From: UBA117 sp049975245
GTDB lineage: Archaea; Methanobacteriota; Methanobacteria; Methanobacteriales; Methanobacteriaceae
Direction of reading: 5' to 3'
NCBI GenBank assembly: GCA_049975245.1
Contig: JBNGDB010000010.1
Coordinates: 20,275-84,274, forward strand
DNA length: 64,000 nt
In this document: one piece after another, positions 8,174-16,542 of the stretch
Layout: the number at the start of each line of letters is the position of its first letter
How positions within the stretch are numbered: the first letter of the stretch is position 1
The notes under the pieces: model-generated
Databases searched by the model: none
What the model was told of the DNA's origin: nothing
The model's input: only the letters and a program-made list of their open reading frames with translations
Position numbers and translations under genes: made by a program

Positions 8174-9160
8174 TTAGAAAGGTAATTGAGCATATCTACC
8201 TTTCCAATACAGTATTTTGCAGTTATTTTGTGTTCCTAATGTGTTTCTAGAGCTTGTTGGATCAGCTGTATACCATTTACCATTTACATAGAGTTCTGCC
8301 CAAATGTGTCCCACAGTCATACTTGTAAATTCACATTGTGCATGTGCATATTTTGCTGGTATTCCAGATGCCCTGGAAAGAGCTATCAATAAATGACTTT
8401 GGTCTATACAGTTGGCACATTTGCGTTCCATAGTCTGAATGGCGCCGTATTTGGTATTGTAGTAGAAGGTGTAACTAACTTTATCTCTAACCCATTTAAA
8501 TAAAGCATTAGCTTTATCATAATTAGAAGTTAGTCCACTAGTAATAGAATTAGCCAGAGATTTTATTCTAGAATCTGTTGATTGACAATTGTTAGTAGAA
8601 TTTAGATACTGTTTGAGTTCATCATCTTGTTTATCTAGTTCAGACTGCTTTACATATTTGTAAGCGTATTTAGTTTGGTATTTGTAGGCTGTTCTATATT
8701 TCCATTTGTATTTCCATTTGTAGGTCCACTTATAGGTCCACTTATAGCTGTAAGAAGATTTCCAGTAGTATTTCCATCGTCCATAGGATTTATACCAGCG
8801 TTTGTAACTACGTTTATAAGTTTTTTTGTAATACTTTTTGTACCAAGACTTATAATAGCTCTTATATTTTTGTTTATAAGATGTTTTTACTGTATAACTG
8901 TATTTTACTTTAACTAGGGGATCTTCTGTAGTTACAGTGCTATTGGAACTGTTTGTTTGATTTGTGACATTTTCTGTAGGTGTATTGTTTGTACTACCAG
9001 TATCATTTTGCAAATTTTCTGTTGAATTTTGTTCTAAGTTTTCTAAGTTGTTTTCAGTGTTCAATAAAGTCTGATTTTCATCGGTAGCGTTGACACTTGT
9101 TATAGTTACTGTCATAACGCTAACTATTAGGAATGCTGCTAATAATAATCGCCGCGTAAT
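8174..9160 (-). CDS. Secreted transglutaminase-like cysteine protease domain protein with Tyr/Lys/Trp-rich region
   Basis: Predicted exported protein of about 328 residues. It has a signal peptide (TRRLLLAAFLIVSVM followed by small residues to VNA), an Asn/Thr/Ser-rich linker (about 30-80), a strikingly Tyr/Lys/Trp-rich segment (about 85-175, repeats such as YKWTYKWKYKWK), and a C-terminal transglutaminase-like domain. The catalytic triad is visible: Cys in RKCANCIDQSHLL, His in VGHIWAELYV and Asp in WYTADPTS. In methanogens such domains act at the cell envelope. The start is uncertain: GGAGG at 9172-9168 is followed at seven bases by ATT (9160) and then ACG; the only upstream canonical start, TTG at 9184, lies before that site. 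Tandem aromatic repeats may bind the wall; that is inference. Confidence 0.85.
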   Translation of the reverse strand: MTRRLLLAAFLIVSVMTVTITSVNATDENQTLLNTENNLENLEQNSTENLQNDTGSTNNTPTENVTNQTNSSNSTVTTEDPLVKVKYSYTVKTSYKQKYKSYYKSWYKKYYKKTYKRSYKRWYKSYGRWKYYWKSSYSYKWTYKWTYKWKYKWKYRTAYKYQTKYAYKYVKQSELDKQDDELKQYLNSTNNCQSTDSRIKSLANSITSGLTSNYDKANALFKWVRDKVSYTFYYNTKYGAIQTMERKCANCIDQSHLLIALSRASGIPAKYAHAQCEFTSMTVGHIWAELYVNGKWYTADPTSSRNTLGTQNNCKILYWKGRYAQLPF

Positions 9161-9979
9161 TTTACCGCCTCCAACCCAATACAAGATTTATTTATTTCAT
9201 AACCCGGAAGATATAACAATTTTTGAATACCTTTTAAATGGGGATGATAACTTGTTTGGGGATGGAAATAAAATATTTTTGATAGTATTTAAAGTTTGTT
9301 ATTTATTTTCCACCAAAAAACTTTATTAAAACTTATTTATTTTTTTTAAACTGTTTTAAAACGAATTATATTAGTGAATATAGAATTCTCTGTCTTTATA
9401 TTTTATTTATCTAAATGTTCATTTTTAATGGCTCTTTTCATCTATAAACAGTTAAATGCGTCTTCTTTAATCCTCATTTAAGGAAGTTTTTTTAAAATTA
9501 AAGTAAAATTATAATTTAAATTATCTTGGCATCCATATTTCCTTTTTTTATCATTTAAATTCATAAATATGTGATTTATCTTTAAAAAGACAATTTATAT
9601 CTTATTTAAATCTTAAACTCTTTTTGGATAGATTTAAATAACTGGTCAAACTTGATTTAAGGTACTGCCAATAATAAATTATTATTCTATTCTTTTTTTT
9701 ACTAATTTAAATAAATTATTAACATTGAATTATTTTAATTTGTATATTAAACAGTTAAAATCAATTTTAAAGATTTATTTAATCTTTAAAAATCAAAATG
9801 AATTTGATATTATATGAAAATCTGTTTTTGCTTTATTAAATCCAATATTATAATTTGACATTATATTAAAAATTCTAGCAAAAATTTATATATAAGTTCT
9901 CTTTAACATTAATCGATTTTTCGATATTCATAAATGATTTTTCAAGTTATAATCTGTAAGTTATTGAATGGGTGTTTCA
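9161..9979. other. Long AT-rich intergenic region between the transglutaminase gene and trkA
   Basis: About 0.8 kb with no convincing gene on either strand. It is made of T- and A-runs broken by short TTTAAAT-type motifs. The promoters of the two flanking divergent genes must lie here; a TATA box for the rightward gene is visible at 9885-9894. No tRNA, long inverted repeat or array is seen. Confidence 0.6.
9885..9894 (+). promoter_or_regulatory. TATA box for the trkA-like gene
   Basis: TTTATATATA with an A-rich block just before it, about 90 bases upstream of the ATG at 9980. Transcription would begin near 9915, leaving a leader of roughly 65 bases. It is the best TATA match in the long AT-rich gap. 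Confidence 0.55.
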
Positions 9980-10630
9980 ATGTATGTTGTAATCATGGGC
10001 GGAGGAAGAGTAGGTTTAAACTTAGCCAAGGCTTTAGTGCTGGGAGGGCACGATATTACTCTTATAGAATCTGACGACATTTTATGCGGTGAGGTAGCTT
10101 CCGAATTAGATGCATTGGTCATATGCGGAAATGGTTCAGATAAAAAAACCTTAGAAGAAGCTAATATCAAAGATGCAGATGTTTTTGTTGCAGCTACTGG
10201 AAATGACGAATCCAATCTCCTATCCTGTATAATGGTTAAGGATTATGATATCAATAAGATAATTGCCAGAGTTACAGATCCAAATCATGAGAAGGTTTTT
10301 TTAAAGATAGGGGTAGACGCCGTGGTAAGTCCAGAACTAACAGCTGCAAGTTATCTCGAAAAAGTTATAATTAGACCAAAAGTAGCAGATTTAGTTGTAT
10401 TAGGGAGAGGAGATGCAGAAATTCTAGATATAACTGTTGCAAACAACCAAATAATCGGAAAAAAGATAGGGGACATTAATCCTACCGAAGATTATATGAT
10501 CTGTGCCATGCACGAAAATGAAGAAATTATTATCCCTAAACCAGATATGATCCTTAAAAAGGGAGATAAAGTTTCTATTCTAGCTAAAACTAAAGCAGTG
10601 CGAAAGGTAGTTAATAAGTTCATGGTATAA
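9980..10630 (+). CDS. trkA: TrkA-type potassium uptake regulatory subunit (RCK N + C domains)
   Basis: A 216-residue cytosolic subunit that binds NAD(H) and gates a Trk/Ktr-type potassium transporter. Residues 1-125 form the RCK/TrkA-N domain with the dinucleotide fold VIMGGGRVGLNLAKAL, an acidic residue ending strand two (TLIESDD) and VICGNGSDKKTL; residues about 140-216 form the TrkA-C domain (EILDITVANNQIIGKKIG, LKKGDKVSILAKTKAV). The ATG at 9980 (MYVVIMGG) is chosen over the one at 9968 because it follows GGGTG and fits the family start. No TrkH/KtrB membrane partner is adjacent, so it must act in trans. Confidence 0.88.
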   Translation: MYVVIMGGGRVGLNLAKALVLGGHDITLIESDDILCGEVASELDALVICGNGSDKKTLEEANIKDADVFVAATGNDESNLLSCIMVKDYDINKIIARVTDPNHEKVFLKIGVDAVVSPELTAASYLEKVIIRPKVADLVVLGRGDAEILDITVANNQIIGKKIGDINPTEDYMICAMHENEEIIIPKPDMILKKGDKVSILAKTKAVRKVVNKFMV

Positions 10631-10723
10631 AATTTTTCTAGAATTAAAAATTGTAAAATTAATTCTCTTTATAAATTACGGATTCTTAATTTTTATTAGA
10701 TAGATGCTTATTTTTAAACAAAT

Positions 10724-10731
10724 TTTATATA
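10724..10731 (+). promoter_or_regulatory. TATA box placing the transcription start at the next start codon (leaderless mRNA)
   Basis: TTTATATA centred about 27 bases before the ATG at 10755, the normal archaeal distance to the transcription start. No Shine-Dalgarno sequence lies between, so the downstream mRNA is probably leaderless. Confidence 0.6.
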
Positions 10732-10754
10732 CTCTATCATATTAAGTTTTTATA

Positions 10755-11528
10755 ATGAATGAAAATCTAAAAACTAGATTTTGGGAAATAGACTTGTTAA
10801 GAGGTCTTGCCATCATATTAATGATAATATTCCATTTTATTTTCGATTTAAATTATTTTAATATTTACAATTTTAATTTAAGCTCGGGATTTCTTTGGTG
10901 GTTTGCAAGAATTATTGCAAGTATATTCATACTTCTAGTAGGGGTCTCTTTAACCCTGAGCTATTCTAGAAACAGGTTATTAAAAATAAATGTTAAAAAA
11001 CATTCTTACTTTATAAAATATCTAAAAAGAGGTTTAAAAATATTTTTTTATGGCCTTCTAATAACCATTATCACTTGGATTTTCCTAAAAGAGGATTTAA
11101 TTATTTTTGGAATACTCCATTTTATTGGTCTGGCAATAATATTGGAATATCCCTTTATTAAATATAAATATTTAAACCTAACCATGGGAATGGTTATTAT
11201 ATTATCAGGGATTTTTTTGAGCTTTTTTCGATTTGAGTTCTATTATTTGACGTGGCTAGGATTTATACCATATAATCTATATACTGTGGATTATTTTCCT
11301 CTCCTGCCCTGGTTAGGAATAGTTTCTTTAGGTTTATTTTTAGGCAACATGCTTTACCCAAATTATCAAAGAATCTATCATTCGCCTGATCTATCAAAAA
11401 AAATAAGTGTAAAATTTTTATGCTTTTTAGGAAGAAATTCGTTGATTATTTATTTAATACATCAACCAATATTAATAGCAGTTCTATATCTGTATGGGGG
11501 ACTAAATATAACTTTATTATCTATTTAA
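10755..11528 (+). CDS. DUF1624 (heparan-alpha-glucosaminide N-acetyltransferase-like) membrane protein
   Basis: A 257-residue multi-pass membrane protein. The start RFWEIDLLRGLAIILMIIFH is the typical first helix of the DUF1624/acyltransferase-3-like family, in which the RG and His are conserved. About seven further helices follow, with the FGILHFIGLA block and a C-terminal FLGRNSLIIYLIHQPI segment characteristic of the family. Relatives move acetyl groups from acetyl-CoA to membrane-exposed sugars, but no activity is known for the archaeal members. Translation probably begins on a leaderless mRNA, because a TATA box lies about 27 bases before the ATG and no ribosome binding site is present. 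Confidence 0.85.
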   Translation: MNENLKTRFWEIDLLRGLAIILMIIFHFIFDLNYFNIYNFNLSSGFLWWFARIIASIFILLVGVSLTLSYSRNRLLKINVKKHSYFIKYLKRGLKIFFYGLLITIITWIFLKEDLIIFGILHFIGLAIILEYPFIKYKYLNLTMGMVIILSGIFLSFFRFEFYYLTWLGFIPYNLYTVDYFPLLPWLGIVSLGLFLGNMLYPNYQRIYHSPDLSKKISVKFLCFLGRNSLIIYLIHQPILIAVLYLYGGLNITLLSI

Positions 11529-11753
11529 AGTATTATTAATAACTCATGAAGATTATAAACAATCTTTTTGGAGTTTAATTTTATGATTAATAAAAAAGAC
11601 TAACAATTAAATAACAAATTACGAGTAATATACTAGAATGTAGAAGATTTAGCCTATTAAAAAAAATGAAATATTTAAAAAAATTTGAAAGCTAGATCAT
11701 ATTTTAGTTTATTAATTTAATTTAAATTTATTTAAGATGTGTATGGTGTGATT

Positions 11754-13133
11754 ATGAATATTATAGAAAAGTTAAAATCAATTAAAAATCAGGATTTTAC
11801 AGCTTCAGATAATCTAGGAGATTTTATAGAAAAAATAGACAAATTGAATCCTAATATAAATGTATTTTTAGATATAAAAAAGGATGAAGCTGTTAAAACT
11901 GCGGAAAATATTGATTCTAAAATTAAAAATAATGAAAAACTTCGTAAGTTGGCAGGTCTTGTAGTAGCTGTGAAAAGTAATATTAATGTGGAAGATTTTA
12001 AAATAAGCGCTGCATCAAAAACATTAGATAACTATCTGGGTAGTTACGATGCCACTGTTATACAAAGAATTAAGCAGGAAGATGGAATTATAATTGGAAT
12101 GACTAATATGGATGAATTTGCTGCAGGAAGTTCCACAGAAACTTCATATTATGGCTACACAGAGAATCCTGCTGCGCCTGGAAGAATTCCTGGTGGTTCT
12201 AGTGGAGGAAGTGCTGCCGCCATAGCTGCAAATCTCTGCGATCTAAGTTTAGGTTCTGATACGGGAGGATCAATTCGTAATCCAGCATCTCATTGCGGAG
12301 TAATCGGATTTAAACCAACATATGGGGCTGTTTCCAGGCAAGGGCTACTGGATTTAGCTATGAGTTTTGATCAAATTGGTCCTTTTGCTTCTGATTATAG
12401 TGGAATAGCAGTTATGATGGATACTATAGCTGGTTTTGATCCCCGTGAGTGCACCACCATCGACTGGGAAGTACCTAAATTTATGGATGTAGGATCTGAA
12501 AATTCTAAAGATTCTCTTAAAGGTATCAAGGTGGGTGTAGTAAAACAATTCATGAGTGTGTCTGATGATAAGATAGTCAATATTATTGAAGAAAGCATTG
12601 ATAAAATGGTGGATATGGGGGCTGAAGTAGTTGAATTAAGCTTTGATCATATTGATTTATGCCTACCTACTTACTACCTAATTAACTATGTAGAATTTTT
12701 CTCAGCCACTAGAAAATATGACGGAAGAAAATATGGTTACAAGATCGAAGATGTTTGTGGTGAAGAAGTTCTAAGAAGAATACACATGGGTTCATATATA
12801 AGTCAGAAAGAATTCAGCGGCAAATATTATAAAAAAGCTCTGCAAGCCAGATCTTTAATACGAAATGAGATGAAAAAATTATTAGCTGACGTAGATGTGA
12901 TTGCAGGCCCCACGGTACCTAAATTACCTCATAAAGTAGGTAAAACACTTGATCCCCTGGAAATGTATGCTTATGATGTACTGACAGTAATAGCAAACCT
13001 TGCGGGGATACCGGCTGCAAGCATGAACGCAGGTCAAGTTAATGGTGTACCTGTTGGTCTTCAAATACAAGCTAAACCACTAGACGACAGTAAAATAATC
13101 CAATTAATACAATCAATGGAAGAAGTTAATTAA
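11754..13133 (+). CDS. gatA: Glutamyl/aspartyl-tRNA amidotransferase subunit A
   Basis: Amidase subunit of GatCAB, which converts Asp-tRNA(Asn) to Asn-tRNA(Asn) in archaea (Gln-tRNA being made by GatDE), supplying ammonia from glutamine. The amidase-signature residues are clear: the catalytic Lys in LVVAVKSNINV (about 74), and the cis-Ser and nucleophile Ser in GGSSGGSAAAIAANL and GSDTGGSIRNPA. Length of 459 residues is normal. The ATG at 11754 follows GGTGTGATT; a GTG at 11739 is in frame but less likely. No gatB or gatC is adjacent, so the complex is encoded at scattered loci. Confidence 0.95.
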   Translation: MNIIEKLKSIKNQDFTASDNLGDFIEKIDKLNPNINVFLDIKKDEAVKTAENIDSKIKNNEKLRKLAGLVVAVKSNINVEDFKISAASKTLDNYLGSYDATVIQRIKQEDGIIIGMTNMDEFAAGSSTETSYYGYTENPAAPGRIPGGSSGGSAAAIAANLCDLSLGSDTGGSIRNPASHCGVIGFKPTYGAVSRQGLLDLAMSFDQIGPFASDYSGIAVMMDTIAGFDPRECTTIDWEVPKFMDVGSENSKDSLKGIKVGVVKQFMSVSDDKIVNIIEESIDKMVDMGAEVVELSFDHIDLCLPTYYLINYVEFFSATRKYDGRKYGYKIEDVCGEEVLRRIHMGSYISQKEFSGKYYKKALQARSLIRNEMKKLLADVDVIAGPTVPKLPHKVGKTLDPLEMYAYDVLTVIANLAGIPAASMNAGQVNGVPVGLQIQAKPLDDSKIIQLIQSMEEVN

Positions 13134-13252
13134 AGATTTAAAACAAGATAGTTAAGAATAAACCATTTATATAAGTTTTAAAAATTGTTTAAAATCATTT
13201 TAAATAAAATAAAAAGTTTTTGAGAATATTTATTCAATAAATAAGGATTCAA

Positions 13253-14755
13253 ATGAAAATAGGACTTTTATACGTTAAGGGAGCCTTACCAGTATTTGAA
13301 AATTTTGGAAATTTACCCACTCACTTGGTTAAACCAAATGGTATGGTAAATGGTAAAAGAGCTAATGAAATCTTAGATGGACTTATAATTCCTGGTGGGA
13401 CAATTGTAGAATCTCAAAGTATAAATCAGGACTTAGCACAGGAAATAATGAAAATGAACAAGAAGGAATTGTTCATATTGGGGATGTGCTCAGGGTTTCA
13501 AGTGTTGGCCAAAAAAACAGATATAGGCCGAAAGTCTCCTTGTCCCATAGAAAAAGAGGGTTTAGGCATTTTGGATGTATCATTTAGTCCAATGATTAGT
13601 AATGATAGAGTTGAGGCCATAATAACTGATAATTCATTTTTAACCCAAGGACTAGTTAATCAGATAGTAACTGGATTTCATTGTCACACATATGGAAAAA
13701 TTGAGGGAGAAGCAACTCCATTATTCTATTCAAGTGTTAAAAGAACAGATTATAAAGATAATCCTCTAAAAGTATTATCTGGAGTTAGAAATGATGAAGG
13801 AAATGTAATTGGAACTATGCTTCACGGATGTCTGGATGAAAACCCGTTATTGGTGAACAATATACTAAGTTATGTTGGTGCAGACGAAACTGATTTTTTA
13901 AAAATAAAGGAAAAGAATAAGAATCTCATAAAATCTATGAAAAGTGAAATTGGGATAGACACTAATCTAATCGTAAGAAAATCTACTAAAACTATTTTTA
14001 AGCCAACCAAAAATATTCCACCTATGATAATGATAGCTAGCACAGGTTCTGACTCTGGCAAAACATTTTTAACCACGGGTATTGTAGGAGTTCTGAGAAG
14101 TAAAGGTTACAAAGTAGGTGTTTTGAAGGTTGGTCCTGACATTAGGGATATTGTACCTTCACTTTACCTGAACAAAGAAAATATGGAGTCTTTTTCTTCA
14201 ATAAAAATTGGCCATTTAGGATGGAAAAAACTAGAAGAAGTTTTAATCCACTTAAAAAATAAGGAATATGATTTAGTGATCATTGAAGGAGTTATGAGTG
14301 TATTAACCGGATTATTAAATGAAAAAATACCATACTCTTCCGCAGAAATTGCAAAAGCTGCTAATATTCCTATTATTTTAGTATCTGCCTGTAATAAGGG
14401 CGGTATAGAAAGTGCTGCTGTAGATATTGTCGCTCACACATTAATTTTAAATAAAATGGGTATAGAAATCAAAGGAGTTATTTTAAATAAAGTGTATGAC
14501 AAAAAAATTGCTAAATCTGCTTTTAATTATATTAGGGATGAAATTAACCCCCAATACATCTGGGAAATTCCTAAAATAAAAATCACCGAAAGGGGAAACA
14601 TCCCTGAAGTGGAAATAAAACTGGAAGATTTCTGTTTGAGTGCTATGAATACAATTGATAAATTTTTAAATGCTGAAGAAATACTCAAAATTGCTAAAAA
14701 ACCAAATTTTACAGGTTATATGTCCCATAAATCGATTTTAGATTTTTTTAGATAA
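13253..14755 (+). CDS. Glutamine amidotransferase fused to BioD/CobQ-like P-loop domain
   Basis: A 500-residue fusion. Residues about 1-210 are a class I/CobQ-type amidotransferase: oxyanion region IIPGGTIVES, nucleophile Cys79 in LGMCSGFQVLA, and the His of LHGCLDENP. Residues about 255-500 are a dethiobiotin synthetase/CobQ-like P-loop domain with ASTGSDSGKTFLTTG, the VGPDI metal/substrate loop, IIEGVMSV and LVSACNKGG. In cobyric acid and cobyrinate synthases the order is P-loop then GATase; here it is reversed. It probably amidates a carboxylate with ATP and glutamine, possibly on a tetrapyrrole or related cofactor, but the substrate is not known. A TATA box (13166-13174) and AAGGATTC support an independent transcript. 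Confidence 0.8.
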   Translation: MKIGLLYVKGALPVFENFGNLPTHLVKPNGMVNGKRANEILDGLIIPGGTIVESQSINQDLAQEIMKMNKKELFILGMCSGFQVLAKKTDIGRKSPCPIEKEGLGILDVSFSPMISNDRVEAIITDNSFLTQGLVNQIVTGFHCHTYGKIEGEATPLFYSSVKRTDYKDNPLKVLSGVRNDEGNVIGTMLHGCLDENPLLVNNILSYVGADETDFLKIKEKNKNLIKSMKSEIGIDTNLIVRKSTKTIFKPTKNIPPMIMIASTGSDSGKTFLTTGIVGVLRSKGYKVGVLKVGPDIRDIVPSLYLNKENMESFSSIKIGHLGWKKLEEVLIHLKNKEYDLVIIEGVMSVLTGLLNEKIPYSSAEIAKAANIPIILVSACNKGGIESAAVDIVAHTLILNKMGIEIKGVILNKVYDKKIAKSAFNYIRDEINPQYIWEIPKIKITERGNIPEVEIKLEDFCLSAMNTIDKFLNAEEILKIAKKPNFTGYMSHKSILDFFR

Positions 14756-14818
14756 TTATAGATTTACATCTTTATATTTACATAAAATGTATGGGGGAGT
14801 ATCTAAGGAGGTGTTTTA

Positions 14819-14995
14819 ACGCGGAAATATAGAGTTAACATTTACAAAGTTGAATCTATCGGAGTGGTTGATTTAGAAGCTGATAATAACATTGAAGCAA
14901 GAAAAAAAGCCTTAGAGATTGCTAAAACTAAAAAAATTCAATTTAATAAGCCCAAATCTAATTTTATTGCAGAAACATTTTTAGTGGGATGGTAA
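14819..14995 (+). CDS. Small protein of 58 residues starting at ACG
   Basis: An open frame of 58 codons after a near-perfect ribosome binding site (AGGAGGTG, 14806-14813). At the expected spacing the codon is ACG (14819), and no ATG, GTG or TTG exists in frame after the upstream stop. The product (RKYRVNIYKVESIGVVDLEA, then EARKKALEIAKTKK, ending FLVGW) looks like one beta hairpin, a helix and a strand, resembling the small DpnD/PcfM-like fold of other prokaryotes; that comparison is weak. It follows the GATase/BioD fusion by 60 bases and may share its transcript. Either a real non-AUG start or a point mutation in the start codon. Confidence 0.6.
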   Translation, partial: TRKYRVNIYKVESIGVVDLEADNNIEARKKALEIAKTKKIQFNKPKSNFIAETFLVGW

Positions 14996-15058
14996 TAATT
15001 TTAACGGTTTTACTATAAACTTTTTAGAAATATATAAAGTTATAGGATTTAAATCCTT

Positions 15059-15736
15059 TTAATCTGTCTTAAATTCTTTGTAAGCGCTTATTACATCTTC
15101 ACCACTTAAAAATATTAAGCCGTTTTTCTCTGCATATTTTTGTGCATCTTCAGTACTTAAAGAGCCACCGGTTGCATCATCCATCATTTCACAGCATACT
15201 GCAACTTGAGTAAGACCAGCCATCTCCATTAGAGCAACACTCATTTCTGTATGGCCTTTTCTTTTCAGGACATGACCTTTAGTTGCCCTAAGTAAGGTAA
15301 CATGACCTGGTGATCTAAACATTTTACCGAAATCTGCCTGTTTTTCATTTTTACAAATTAAACCCAATTCCTTAATGGTTAATGCCCTATCAATGTCGGT
15401 AATTCCAGTGAATGTTTCTCTATGATTTACAGTTATGGAAAAAGCAGATTTTTCGTCATAAGGTATATCAGTTGGGGACAATTTGTTAAGCACGTGATAT
15501 TTATCGCTGGCAGCTTCCATTATATCAGTCATAAATGGAATTCCAAGTTTATCTGAATTTTCTGATGATACGGGTACGCACAAAAGCCCACCAGCATCAT
15601 TTCTCATAATTGTAACATGTTCAGGTTTTATAAACTCGGCAGCTAAAATCATATCGGTTTCTCTTTCTCTGTTATCTGCATCAAATACTAATACTATTTC
15701 TCCATTTTTTAGAGCTTTTAAAGCTTTTTGAATCAT
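15059..15736 (-). CDS. ribB: 3,4-dihydroxy-2-butanone 4-phosphate synthase
   Basis: Makes the four-carbon riboflavin precursor and formate from ribulose 5-phosphate with Mg2+. The 225-residue protein has the acidic metal-binding start VLVFDADNRERETDMILAA (about 16-34), MRNDAGGLLCVP, the RSPGHVTLLRATKGHVLKRKG-type substrate loop (about 140-160, with the conserved His and Arg) and the HTEMSVALMEMAG metal site. It is a monofunctional form without the GTP cyclohydrolase II domain, as usual in archaea. It is the second gene of a minus-strand pair with the riboflavin kinase (52-base gap), so both belong to flavin synthesis. GTGAT lies upstream of the ATG. Confidence 0.96.
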   Translation of the reverse strand: MIQKALKALKNGEIVLVFDADNRERETDMILAAEFIKPEHVTIMRNDAGGLLCVPVSSENSDKLGIPFMTDIMEAASDKYHVLNKLSPTDIPYDEKSAFSITVNHRETFTGITDIDRALTIKELGLICKNEKQADFGKMFRSPGHVTLLRATKGHVLKRKGHTEMSVALMEMAGLTQVAVCCEMMDDATGGSLSTEDAQKYAEKNGLIFLSGEDVISAYKEFKTD

Positions 15737-15788
15737 ATAATCACAACTTAATCCTTTTTAAATGTATTAATAATTTTTAATTAAAATC

Positions 15789-16169
15789 CTAGTTTTCAAG
15801 GTTTATATATACAATATCTCCATCTTTAAGATTTAATTTATTTCTTAGATGGTAGGGAGCCACAAATTCAAGTAAATCGGAAGAATGATGTGTTTTGATT
15901 GGGAATATTACAGCGCCCTCAATTTTATTGTTTAGATTAGCCATTAAAAATTTTACATCCCCCAAGTTACCCGAACCTTTAATTGTATCATAATTCTCCT
16001 TTGGAATATGTTGGATCTTTGAAAGTTCTTCATCACTAATTTTTATATTTAAAGTACCTTCATAGGGCTTAAAACCGAGTTTATTAGAAAATTGATCCTT
16101 ATAGACTTCTTGGCTCATAAAATAAGCCCCTTCTTTCGATCCTGATACAATAATACCTTTAATTTTCAT
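15789..16169 (-). CDS. ribK: CTP-dependent riboflavin kinase
   Basis: Phosphorylates riboflavin to FMN using CTP, an archaeal enzyme unrelated to bacterial RibF. The 126-residue length and the blocks GIIVSGSKEGAYFMSQ, GFKPYEGTLNIKI and VIFPIKTHHSSDLLEFVAPYHLR (read as shorter segments) match the DUF120/RibK family, including the Gly-rich nucleotide loop and the beta-barrel. GGAG precedes the ATG at 16169. It is the first gene of the pair with ribB downstream. No N-terminal helix-turn-helix domain is fused, unlike in some archaea. Confidence 0.93.
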   Translation of the reverse strand: MKIKGIIVSGSKEGAYFMSQEVYKDQFSNKLGFKPYEGTLNIKISDEELSKIQHIPKENYDTIKGSGNLGDVKFLMANLNNKIEGAVIFPIKTHHSSDLLEFVAPYHLRNKLNLKDGDIVYINLEN

Positions 16170-16542
16170 TTTAACTCCATTTCATTCTATTTAATATATT
16201 AAATTATTAAGTAGATTGAATCCATAAATTTTTAATTAGTTATTTAATAGTTATTTGTATAACTCCAAAACTTATACTAAAATTTTAATATTTTACTATA
16301 ATGAATCATTAATAATTTTCTGATTTTTTTAAATAGTACCATCATATGTATAATTTTCACTTTTTAATCTTTTTGATGTAACTTGCATTACTAATTATTT
16401 TATAAAAATTTTGTAAATATTATAGCAAGTCTGAAACTCTAATAATTTAAAATAATTAAAAATTTAAGACAATTTTCTACTTAAATTTGATTTGAAATAT
16501 TAATTATATTAAAAGAGTTTATTTATAAGTATTTAAGATATT
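16170..16542. other. AT-rich intergenic region between ribK and sepS
   Basis: About 370 bases of A/T-rich sequence. The promoter of the leftward ribK gene must lie at its left side. I see no open frame with a ribosome binding site, no hairpin of note and no known riboswitch. Confidence 0.5.

Noticed and set aside
9161..9979. CRISPR array or replication origin in the long AT-rich gap
   Set aside because: No regularly spaced repeats and no origin-recognition-box-like repeats or cdc6 gene nearby.
14819..14995. Ribosomal protein LX (L18a/L20a) for the 58-residue frame
   Set aside because: Length and basic start were suggestive, but the sequence lacks the LX core motifs; left as unknown.
16170..16542. 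FMN riboswitch ahead of the riboflavin genes
   Set aside because: No conserved FMN-element segments or stem pattern seen, and such riboswitches are not expected in this group.
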